In this document: positions 1 through 5,460 of the stretch, one piece after another
Numbering within the stretch: the first letter of the stretch is position 1
How the letters are laid out: every line of letters starts with the position of its first letter
Assembly: GCA_001872995.1 (NCBI GenBank)
Contig: MNXO01000030.1
Location: 1-5,460 of the forward strand
Origin: Bacteroidetes bacterium CG2_30_32_10
GTDB lineage: Bacteria; Bacteroidota; Bacteroidia; Bacteroidales; CG2-30-32-10
Length of the DNA: 5,460 nucleotides
Direction of reading: 5' to 3'
Notes under the pieces: model-generated
The model's input: only the letters and a program-made list of their open reading frames with translations
Told to the model about the DNA's origin: nothing
The model's database searches: none
Position numbers and translations under genes: made by a program

Positions 1-24
1 TGGATTATTTAAATTTTATAAATC

Positions 25-579
25 ATGACAGAAGAAATTATTATAGCTGGATTTGGCGGACAAGGCGTTCTCTCAATGGGGAAAATTCTTGCTTATTCCG
101 GTATTATGCAAAATAAAGAAGTTAGTTGGATGCCATCTTATGGTCCCGAAATGAGAGGTGGTACTGCTAATGTTACAGTTATCGTTAGCGATGAAAGAGT
201 TAGCTCTCCCGTTCTTAGTAAGTATGATACTGCTATTATTCTTAATCAACAATCAATGGATAAATTTGAAAAATCCGTGAAACCAGGTGGTGTATTGATA
301 TATGATGGCAACGGAATAACGCGTCATCCCGAAAGAAAAGATATCAATATTTACAGAATTGATGCTACAGATGAAGCTACTAAGTTAGGTTTTACAAAAA
401 TATTTAATATGATTGTTCTTGGTGGTTATTTGAAAATAAAACCTATTGTTACAACCGAATTTATTCATAAAGGACTTGAAAAATCATTACCAAAACGTCA
501 TCATAATTTAATTCCTGAAAACGAAAAAGCAATTGCTATCGGTGCAGGGCTTATTAAACCAATACTCATTCTTAATTAA
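25..579 (+). CDS. korC: 2-oxoacid:ferredoxin oxidoreductase, gamma subunit (KorC-like)
   Basis: This is the gamma subunit (domain III of pyruvate:ferredoxin oxidoreductase, PF01558 family) of a cytoplasmic complex that oxidatively decarboxylates a 2-oxoacid with CoA and passes electrons to ferredoxin. Seen in the sequence: the N-terminal glycine-rich strand-turn GFGGQGV (residues 9-15), then SYGPEMRGG (38-46), the family's most conserved block, SPVL (61-64), and a second-half pattern NMIVLGGYLK (128-137) typical of the fold. At 184 residues it has the normal length for a stand-alone gamma subunit and looks intact. The ATG at 25 is right because the conserved strand begins five residues later. 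The alpha and beta subunits are not in the window and should lie immediately to the left. Only 24 nt precede the gene, without a recognisable promoter, so it is probably the last gene of that operon, as the terminator at 601-631 also suggests. Substrate specificity (2-oxoglutarate, pyruvate or branched-chain) cannot be read from this subunit, so the symbol is provisional. Confidence 0.9.
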   Translation: MTEEIIIAGFGGQGVLSMGKILAYSGIMQNKEVSWMPSYGPEMRGGTANVTVIVSDERVSSPVLSKYDTAIILNQQSMDKFEKSVKPGGVLIYDGNGITRHPERKDINIYRIDATDEATKLGFTKIFNMIVLGGYLKIKPIVTTEFIHKGLEKSLPKRHHNLIPENEKAIAIGAGLIKPILILN

Positions 580-600
580 ATAGAATTTATTTCATTATCC

Positions 601-631
601 AAAAGCCTTTTTATTTAAAAAGGCTTTTTTT
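601..631 (+). terminator. Rho-independent terminator after the korC-like gene
   Basis: A near-perfect hairpin: the left arm AAAAGCCTTTTT (601-612) pairs with AAAAAGGCTTTT (617-628) around the four-base loop ATTT. The T-run from 625 to 631 serves as the U-tract. It starts 21 nt after the korC-like stop codon, as expected for the end of that operon. The U-tract ends only 14 nt before the ATG of the next gene, leaving little room for a separate promoter. Confidence 0.85.
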
Positions 632-645
632 ATCTTATAAAATCA

Positions 646-1425
646 ATGAAGAAGCTTGTATCAGATGATGAGATATTTGATTTACTTGAAAAAAAACACC
701 TTCAATATAATAACACTTCTTTTATTGATACTGACCCTATATCAATTCCCCATCTTTATAATATTAAAGAAGATATTGAAATAGCTGCATTCTTAACTGC
801 CACAATTGCTTGGGGACAAAGGAAAAGTATTATTAATAATGCAAGAAAATTGATGATGTTGATGGACAATTCGCCTTATGATTTCCTTTTAAATGCAGAG
901 AATTCTGATTTAAAAAACATTAAAACATTTGTTCATAGAACATTTAATGGGAGCGACTGTTTGTATTTTATTAGCTCATTGAAAAATATTTACAAGAAGC
1001 ATAAAGGAATTGAGGCTTGTTTTGTAAAAGGATTACAAGAGTTCCATGATATGTCTGAAGCTATTGTTTTTTTTAGAAATATATTTTTTGAAATACATTA
1101 TTCAAAAAGAGTTTTAAAACATGTTTCTAATCCTTCTGCAAATTCTGCTGCAAAAAGAATTAATATGTTTTTAAGATGGATGATAAGAAAAGATAATTTT
1201 GGAGTTGATTTTGGAATTTGGAAACAGATTAAGCCAAATCAGTTGTATTGTCCTTTAGATGTCCATTCAGGAAATGTTTCTAGAAAATTAGGCTTGCTTA
1301 ATAGAAAACAAAATGATTGGAAGTCAGTGGATGAGCTTACTAAAGCCTTAAGAAGATTTGATTGCAATGACCCTGTAAAATATGATTTTGCATTATTTGG
1401 GCTTGGAGTATTTGAAAAATTTTAG
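646..1425 (+). CDS. DUF2400 / TIGR02757 family protein
   Basis: Recognised as the DUF2400 (TIGR02757) family, roughly 250-260 residues long and best known to me from Bacteroidota; function not established. Diagnostic blocks seen: DTDPISIPHLY (28-38), DIEIAAFLTATIAWGQR (43-59), the stretch KRINMFLRWMIRKDNFGVDFG (170-190) and YCPLDVHSGNVSRKLGLL (201-218). At 259 residues it is full length, and the family N-terminus supports the ATG at 646. The LDVHSGNVSRKLGLL block resembles the VDTHVxRVxxRL catalytic loop of endonuclease III/MutY-type (HhH-GPD) DNA glycosylases. That aspartate is D205 here, and the following helices (SVDELTKALRRF, then KYDFALFGLG) match the layout after that loop. No LPGVGxKTA hairpin with a catalytic lysine and no C-terminal iron-sulphur cysteine cluster is present, so a glycosylase or DNA-binding role is inference. 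A terminator lies just upstream and an AT-only hairpin just downstream, so it may be transcribed alone. Confidence 0.85.
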   Translation: MKKLVSDDEIFDLLEKKHLQYNNTSFIDTDPISIPHLYNIKEDIEIAAFLTATIAWGQRKSIINNARKLMMLMDNSPYDFLLNAENSDLKNIKTFVHRTFNGSDCLYFISSLKNIYKKHKGIEACFVKGLQEFHDMSEAIVFFRNIFFEIHYSKRVLKHVSNPSANSAAKRINMFLRWMIRKDNFGVDFGIWKQIKPNQLYCPLDVHSGNVSRKLGLLNRKQNDWKSVDELTKALRRFDCNDPVKYDFALFGLGVFEKF

Positions 1426-1427
1426 TT

Positions 1428-1456
1428 AAATAATATTATGCTTTTTAATATTATTT
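1428..1456 (+). repeat. AT-only 11-bp inverted repeat, possible weak terminator
   Basis: A perfect inverted repeat: AAATAATATTA (1428-1438) and TAATATTATTT (1446-1456) flank a 7-nt loop. It begins 3 nt after the DUF2400 stop codon and is followed by a short T-rich stretch, so it could act as a terminator. With no G-C pair in the stem it would be weak. Its right arm lies where the -33 element of the next promoter would fall, so it could instead be an operator. In DNA this AT-rich, a chance origin is possible. Confidence 0.4.
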
Positions 1457-1462
1457 TATTTG

Positions 1463-1470
1463 TATCTTTG
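1463..1470 (+). promoter_or_regulatory. Bacteroidota -7 box TATCTTTG, promoter of the DnaB-like gene
   Basis: TATCTTTG matches the Bacteroidota primary-sigma -7 consensus TAnnTTTG exactly. It ends 26 nt before the ATG at 1497, giving a predicted leader of about 20 nt, a usual arrangement in this phylum. The -33 element is poor: only a T-run at 1442-1446, inside the inverted repeat, sits near the expected distance, with no TTG. No Shine-Dalgarno sequence precedes the ATG. Confidence 0.5.
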
Positions 1471-1496
1471 AGAATTAATTACTAATATATTTTTCT

Positions 1497-2411
1497 ATGA
1501 GTCAAATAGATATCGATGTAACAGAGCGTTTAGAAGTGCTTGAGTTTGCCACAGCAAGCCAATTGGTAAACCAAACACTTAAAAAATCCAAATTTATAAA
1601 TGGGCATATTAATATTATTAAAGGTATTCCTTCTGGTTTTTTTGAATTTGACCAAATAACTAAAGGTTTCCAAAATGCAGAAGTCTCTACTTTTGCTATA
1701 AAAAAAGGAATGGGAAAAACTGCTTTTTTACTCTCCTTAATTAACAACATTGGAATAAAAAATAAATTTTCTTTAGGCTTATTTTCGCCAGAACGAACTT
1801 CCGATAAAATTATAAACCGAATAATTGAAAGTGAAACTGGTACTTCGATAGAGAATTTAAACACAAATAATTTTAGTGAATTTAAAAAATATCAAATCGG
1901 GTTAACCATTAATCAGATTAGCAATTCTAATATTTTTATTGACGATACGCCCAATTTATCGCTTAAAGAAATTTATAAAAGAGCTACTTTACTTAAAAAT
2001 GATAGAAACATCAATATTATTGTAATTGATTGTATCAATTTGTTTGTACAAAGCAATGCTGAGCGCAAAGAGAATAACGTCCAATTTGATGAAATAATGA
2101 TTTTTTTTAAAAAACTATCCAAAGAACTTGATATTCCAGTAGTTCTTTTTTATCAAATAGATAAGCCTTATGATGAAATATTTCATCTAAAAATTCCTGT
2201 TATTAAGGATTTACCAGACATAATTGCTGAACATTCTGATAATATTTATATCATTCACCGAACCGACTTGCCTTATCTTAAAGAGGATACAATTAGCCAA
2301 AAAGACTATTGCGAAATACATATCCCTAAACAAACCAATTCTGATAAGATGCAAATGGTTAAATTAAAATTTTTGCCAAGTATTGATAAATTTGTAGATT
2401 GTGTTCAATAA
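1497..2411 (+). CDS. Divergent DnaB-like helicase C-terminal-domain ATPase, no N-terminal domain
   Basis: A RecA-fold P-loop protein of the DnaB C-terminal (DnaB_C, PF03796) type. Seen: the linker-to-core transition GIPSGFFEFDQITKGFQ (43-59), matching DnaB's GVPTGFxxLDxxTxGxQ; Walker A-like IKKGMGKTAF (68-77); FSPER (96-100), equivalent to FSLEM with the glutamate kept (E99); Walker B INIIVIDCINLF (172-183), equivalent to IDYLQL; and IPVVLFYQIDK (213-223), equivalent to PVVALSQLNR. At 304 residues it is far shorter than a full DnaB (about 450-520) because the helicase N-terminal domain is absent; about 40 residues precede the core. Several key positions differ: the first P-loop position is Ile, the sensor R is K, and the trans-acting KQR arginine-finger motif reads KQT (278-280). 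P-loop K74-T75 and Asp178 remain, so nucleotide binding is plausible. It is therefore probably a paralog with a regulatory or accessory role, not the replicative helicase. Its function is unknown. Confidence 0.75.
   Translation: MSQIDIDVTERLEVLEFATASQLVNQTLKKSKFINGHINIIKGIPSGFFEFDQITKGFQNAEVSTFAIKKGMGKTAFLLSLINNIGIKNKFSLGLFSPERTSDKIINRIIESETGTSIENLNTNNFSEFKKYQIGLTINQISNSNIFIDDTPNLSLKEIYKRATLLKNDRNINIIVIDCINLFVQSNAERKENNVQFDEIMIFFKKLSKELDIPVVLFYQIDKPYDEIFHLKIPVIKDLPDIIAEHSDNIYIIHRTDLPYLKEDTISQKDYCEIHIPKQTNSDKMQMVKLKFLPSIDKFVDCVQ
2387..2394 (+). promoter_or_regulatory. Possible internal -7 box upstream of the DUF2148 gene
   Basis: TAAATTTG fits TAnnTTTG exactly and ends 32 nt before the ATG at 2427, a spacing like that of the box ahead of the DnaB-like gene. 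It lies within the last codons of that gene. The nearest TTG (2373-2375) is only 11 nt upstream, too close for a -33 element. With this base composition the match may be chance. Confidence 0.25.
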
Positions 2412-2426
2412 TTTCTTTGTTTTTTA

Positions 2427-2954
2427 ATGTTATACAATAATATAATTGATGATTCTATTTTAAATGTTGCAAAATTAATGCTCGTTGCAGCTAAAACAGC
2501 ACCTAAAGCAAGGGGTAGAGATAATTTGGTTATGACGATTGCCGAAAAGTCTGATATTGTATTACTTTCAAAAAAAATGTTTGAAATTTCAGAAAACACA
2601 GGCGTTGATTCTTTTAAAAGAGATGCTGGAAACATATTATTATCAAGTTATTTAGTGCTAATAGGCACTAAAATTCAAACCGCTGGCTTGCTTAAATGCG
2701 GAATGTGTGGTTTTGCCAATTGTGAAGAGAAGAATAAGTATAAAAACACACCATGCGTATTTAATACAGGAGATCTTGGGATTGCAATTGGCTCAGCTAT
2801 TAGTATTGCTATGAACCATCGTGTTGATAATAGAATTATGTACACTGTTGGGCAAGCTGCTTTTGAATTAAAAATACTTGGTTTGGATGTTCCTATTATT
2901 TATGGAATTCCATTAAGTGCAACTGCGAAAAATCCATTTTTCGACAGAAAATAA
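2427..2954 (+). CDS. DUF2148 ferredoxin-domain protein
   Basis: Matches the DUF2148 family (PF09918, COG4739, 'uncharacterised protein containing a ferredoxin domain'), soluble and found mostly in anaerobes. Seen: an N-terminal helix with AAKTAPKARGRDNL (21-34), a central cysteine cluster LLKCGMCGFANCEEK (88-102) and a fourth cysteine at 110, giving the spacing C91-x2-C94-x4-C99-x10-C110. After it come GDLGIAIGSAISIA (115-128) and the C-terminal block GIPLSATAKNPFFDRK (160-175). Four cysteines could hold a [4Fe-4S] cluster, but the spacing is not the classical CxxCxxCxxxC ferredoxin motif. The N-terminal TAPKARG and C-terminal KNPFFDR segments recall nitroreductase-type proteins, so a flavin or redox role is possible; this is inference. 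At 175 residues it looks complete, with no signal peptide or membrane segment. It follows the DnaB-like gene by 15 nt and is probably co-transcribed with it, although an internal -7 box may add a promoter. The actual reaction is unknown. Confidence 0.85.
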   Translation: MLYNNIIDDSILNVAKLMLVAAKTAPKARGRDNLVMTIAEKSDIVLLSKKMFEISENTGVDSFKRDAGNILLSSYLVLIGTKIQTAGLLKCGMCGFANCEEKNKYKNTPCVFNTGDLGIAIGSAISIAMNHRVDNRIMYTVGQAAFELKILGLDVPIIYGIPLSATAKNPFFDRK

Positions 2955-2968
2955 ATGCTATTTTTTTT

Positions 2969-4705
2969 TTAGAAATAATTAATTATGCCAAAATGTATTT
3001 TAGCCCTTTTGGGGTAAATTGGTTCTTTATCCTGCTTCCCTAAAGCGTAATTTACTGAAAATACTCCTAATTTTGTTTTAAAATTTATTCCCACTCCAAA
3101 TCCAAAAGGATTTCCTGTATGATAACTTTTGAGGGTGTTCTTTTCATAATGACATCCATTCCAAAAAATATTTAAATAAGAGTATTCATCGTATAAATAT
3201 CGATATTCTGCTGTTAATATTGTGTAGAATGAAGCTTGTATTGACTCTTCATCAAATCCTCTCAATGTTTTCAGTCCTCCTGTTCTAAATAAATCGTTAT
3301 CAAATAAGTAATCATTGAAGATTGAAGCCGATTTTGCACTTAAGTATATGCAACTCCTGCTAAAAGTAGGGATAAAAAAACTAATATCTGCATCATATAT
3401 ATATATTGTGCTTTTTAACTTAATATCATTATAGATAATATTCGGTAAATCCTTATTTATTTTTATTTCTTTATTACCTGCAGAGGCAATAATATCTATG
3501 ATATATCCTTTTCTTGGATTCATCATGTTATTTAGCTTTTGCTTTCTAAATCCAAGACCGTAAATATTAATATTTGAAGAATTATAATTTGAGAAAGTGC
3601 TGTCATTGTTATTTAATTTAAAAAGAAGTGTAGTATTTTGCTTTTCATAAAATGCTTTTAGATGATTATTACCTTCAAAAATATATTTAAATCCTATTTT
3701 ACCTTTATTGGTAATGTATGAAGTATCCTTTTTGTATAGATAATATTCTAAATCCACTCCAAAAGGCGAGGATAATAAAAAAGGATAACTAGTTGTAATT
3801 TTTAAATCTTGAGAGAGCTTGTCAAATTTATGCCATCTAAACGCTAGTAACTCTCCTTTGTTAAATGAATTTAATAGCATAAACTTAATATCGCCTGTAA
3901 TTACAAATCGATTATTTTTATCATTAGGCATAATTCCTATTATTCCATCAAATTGATTCGCCTTTATCTTATCAACAAACAACAAAATGTTTGCTTTATT
4001 TTCAAAAAACTCAATTTCCATTGGTTTTGTTTCTTTAAAAAAATCAATTTCTTTTATTTTTTTTGAAATATTTCTGTTTTGTGCCTCATTATATAAAGTT
4101 TTAGATTTTATACCAACAAACTTTTGAATGTAATTAGAAGATGCAAATGCGCTTCCTTTAACAATAATGCTGTCTATTATATATTGTTTGTTTTTATTAA
4201 TAACAAGAGTCCCTGTAAAACTAGAGTCTGAAATAACAATGCTATCAAATTGTATTGTTGCAAAAGGGTAACCATTGTTTTCATAATATAATAAAGAAAA
4301 ATTTATTTGATTCTGTATATAAACATAATTTGAATAGCAATTATTTACTTGATTATGTTTAAAAATTCCTTTATTAGTTATGGGAATCTGATTATTACTA
4401 TCTTTAATCAATAAATATTTGTATTTATTACCTATATTTATGTATGCTGTAAGATTAAATGAATCGCTTATAATACTATCTATAGTGGTTGTAATATATT
4501 CATCTTTCCAAAACTTTAAAATTAATTCATTTAGTTCTTTATATCTTTGTAAAGTATCGTTAAAAGAAGTTTTGTAAGGTTTTATGTTTCTAATATCATT
4601 ATTCGTTATGCTATTAAGAATACATAAAGTATATTTTGATTGAGCAACAGTAAATTTGAATGATATTATAAATACAAAACCTATTAATGCTATTTTTTTT
4701 AACAT
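2969..4705 (-). CDS. Omp85-family (BamA/TamA-type) outer membrane protein with POTRA domains
   Basis: An outer-membrane beta-barrel of the Omp85 superfamily, which inserts or exports proteins (or lipids) at the outer membrane. From the ATG at 4705 the protein has 578 residues. Residues 1-22 (MLKKIALIGFVFII.. ending TVAQ) are a signal peptide, probably cut at A|Q. The region 60-245 holds POTRA-like repeats; the clearest is at about 175-245 (YIIDSIIVKG, a helical middle, then ILLFVDK), preceded by one or two weaker ones. The barrel occupies about 250-578: NPRKGYIIDI (396-405), the lid-loop motif TLRGFDEES (480-488, R482-G483-F484) seen in BamA/TamA/FhaC proteins, and the C-terminal GIINYF ending in Phe, the usual barrel signature. 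An upstream in-frame ATG at 4735 would overlap ung by 16 nt; 4705 is preferred because it gives a textbook signal peptide. The gene lies 14 nt after ung and probably shares its transcript. It is shorter than canonical BamA (about 800-900 residues), so it is likely a TamA-like or accessory paralog. Confidence 0.85.
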   Translation of the reverse strand: MLKKIALIGFVFIISFKFTVAQSKYTLCILNSITNNDIRNIKPYKTSFNDTLQRYKELNELILKFWKDEYITTTIDSIISDSFNLTAYINIGNKYKYLLIKDSNNQIPITNKGIFKHNQVNNCYSNYVYIQNQINFSLLYYENNGYPFATIQFDSIVISDSSFTGTLVINKNKQYIIDSIIVKGSAFASSNYIQKFVGIKSKTLYNEAQNRNISKKIKEIDFFKETKPMEIEFFENKANILLFVDKIKANQFDGIIGIMPNDKNNRFVITGDIKFMLLNSFNKGELLAFRWHKFDKLSQDLKITTSYPFLLSSPFGVDLEYYLYKKDTSYITNKGKIGFKYIFEGNNHLKAFYEKQNTTLLFKLNNNDSTFSNYNSSNINIYGLGFRKQKLNNMMNPRKGYIIDIIASAGNKEIKINKDLPNIIYNDIKLKSTIYIYDADISFFIPTFSRSCIYLSAKSASIFNDYLFDNDLFRTGGLKTLRGFDEESIQASFYTILTAEYRYLYDEYSYLNIFWNGCHYEKNTLKSYHTGNPFGFGVGINFKTKLGVFSVNYALGKQDKEPIYPKRAKIHFGIINYF

Positions 4706-4719
4706 CCTATTTTTATTAA

Positions 4720-5403
4720 TTATGCTAAACGCCAATCTATAGGTTGCTTCCCTTGTTTTATAAGAATTTCATTTGTTTTAGAAAAATGCTTACAACCAAA
4801 AAAACCATTATAGGCTGATAAAGGAGAAGGATGAACTGCTTTTAAAACAAAATGAATGGAAGTGTTAATTAATTTTTGTTTTGCTTGAGCGTAATTTCCC
4901 CATAAAATAAACACCAAACCTTCTTTTTTTAAAGACAAAACTTTGATAACAGCGTCTGTAAATGTTTCCCATCCTTTATTTTGATGAGAGCCTGCATGCT
5001 GAGCCCTTACAGTTAAAGTGGCATTTAGCAACAATACCCCTTGATTAGCCCATTTTTCAAGGTTTCCGTTTTCTGGAATATTATATCCTAAGTCTGTTTT
5101 AAGCTCTTTGAAAATATTTAATAGTGAAGGAGGTTTTTTTATTCCATCTGAAACCGAAAAACACAAACCATTTGCTTGATTTTCTTCATGATAAGGGTCT
5201 TGTCCAATAATCACTACTTTTACTTTATCAAAAGGCGTCTGATTAAAGGCTGAGAAAATTTGCGATCCTTGAGGATATATTGTATATTTTGCTTTTTCCT
5301 CTATTAAAAAAGATTTAAGTTGCTTGAAATAGTTTGATTCAAACTCATCTACTAATATTTCTCCCCAGCTTTTTTCAATGATAGGCTTAATTTTTTCACT
5401 CAT
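4720..5403 (-). CDS. ung: Uracil-DNA glycosylase, family 1
   Basis: Removes uracil from DNA (from cytosine deamination or dUTP incorporation) as the first step of base-excision repair in the cytoplasm. All family-1 signatures are visible: the water-activating loop GQDPYH (67-72) with catalytic Asp69 and Tyr71, the uracil-stacking Phe82 in LCFSV, the Pro-rich loop KKPPSL (89-94), the uracil-binding Asn127 in LLLNATLTV, and the Leu-intercalation loop HPSPLSA (191-197) with catalytic His191. At 227 residues it is the same size as E. coli Ung (229) and appears fully functional. The ATG at 5403 gives the family's normal N-terminus, with a Trp-Gly helix (SWGEIL) ahead of the core. The 57 nt upstream show no TAnnTTTG box on this strand, so its promoter is not identified. 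The Omp85 gene begins 14 nt after its stop codon, suggesting a two-gene operon of unrelated functions. Confidence 0.98.
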   Translation of the reverse strand: MSEKIKPIIEKSWGEILVDEFESNYFKQLKSFLIEEKAKYTIYPQGSQIFSAFNQTPFDKVKVVIIGQDPYHEENQANGLCFSVSDGIKKPPSLLNIFKELKTDLGYNIPENGNLEKWANQGVLLLNATLTVRAQHAGSHQNKGWETFTDAVIKVLSLKKEGLVFILWGNYAQAKQKLINTSIHFVLKAVHPSPLSAYNGFFGCKHFSKTNEILIKQGKQPIDWRLA

Positions 5404-5420
5404 TTTAAATAAAATAATAA

Positions 5421-5451
5421 TTGGAAATTAAAATAAAAAATATTAAATTTG
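5421..5451 (+). promoter_or_regulatory. Bacteroidota-type promoter pointing out of the window
   Basis: TTG at 5421-5423, a 20-nt spacer, then TAAATTTG at 5444-5451. Both elements match the Bacteroidota primary-sigma consensus (TTG, about 17-23 nt, TAnnTTTG). Transcription would start near 5456-5460 and run right, divergent from ung, into a gene outside the window. Confidence 0.6.
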
Positions 5452-5460
5452 CAATAGAAT

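Noticed and set aside
1..28. End of an upstream gene (a possible korB stop at 10-12, or at 26-28 overlapping the korC-like ATG)
   Set aside because: Too few codons to recognise any product or choose between frames; the upstream subunits are expected but not shown.
1686..1693. TACTTTTG, a -7-like match inside the DnaB-like gene
   Set aside because: No gene starts at a suitable distance downstream and there is no paired -33 element; expected by chance in this composition.
1502..1864. 120-codon open frame on the - strand
   Set aside because: It lies wholly inside the DnaB-like gene, whose frame has recognisable motifs; the antisense translation has no recognisable domain and low-complexity hydrophobic stretches.
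2405..2635. 76-codon open frame on the - strand
   Set aside because: Antisense to the DUF2148 gene with no family resemblance and no promoter on that strand.
2999..3018. Hairpin TTTAGCCC-TTTT-GGGGTAAA as a terminator for the + strand block
   Set aside because: It has a G-G mismatch in the stem, lacks a following T-run, and encodes conserved-looking C-terminal barrel residues of the Omp85 gene.
4693..4700. Run of eight A (coding strand) just after the Omp85 start codon, possible phase-variation tract
   Set aside because: Runs of eight A or T occur repeatedly in this AT-rich window, inside clearly constitutive genes too; nothing singles this one out.

Overview
The window is very AT-rich, uses almost no Shine-Dalgarno-like leaders, and carries two copies of the Bacteroidota -7 box (TAnnTTTG) at plausible distances from genes. 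A DUF2400/TIGR02757 gene, a family I know mainly from Bacteroidota, and a DnaB-type P-loop protein whose linker matches Bacteroidota DnaB point the same way. A ferredoxin-dependent 2-oxoacid oxidoreductase subunit and a DUF2148 'ferredoxin-domain' protein suggest an anaerobic or microaerophilic member, perhaps Bacteroidales-like. The assignment to phylum is inference; no finer taxonomy is claimed.

Layout. Left part, + strand: the gamma subunit of a 2-oxoacid:ferredoxin oxidoreductase (25-579) closes an operon whose other subunits should lie to the left, and ends at a strong intrinsic terminator (601-631). A DUF2400 gene (646-1425) follows, with a helix-hairpin-helix glycosylase-like catalytic loop. 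Then come an AT-only inverted repeat and a -7 promoter box, a DnaB-like C-terminal-domain protein that has lost several catalytic residues (1497-2411), and 15 nt later a DUF2148 four-cysteine protein (2427-2954). Right part, - strand: ung (5403-4720), followed 14 nt later by an Omp85/BamA-TamA-type outer membrane protein with POTRA repeats (4705-2969). The two blocks converge with only 14 nt between stop codons. At the right edge a well-formed Bacteroidota promoter (5421-5451) points out of the window, divergent from ung.

How the genes relate. This looks like an ordinary chromosomal patchwork: energy metabolism, DNA repair (ung, possibly DUF2400) and envelope biogenesis (Omp85). I see no phage, IS, CRISPR, tRNA, rRNA or toxin-antitoxin signal. 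The most unusual item is the stand-alone DnaB_C-like ATPase. It lacks the helicase N-terminal domain and shows substitutions at the first P-loop position, at the sensor motif and at the trans-acting Arg finger, so it is probably not a replicative helicase. The DUF2400 catalytic-loop match and the DUF2148 cysteine cluster are secondary leads.
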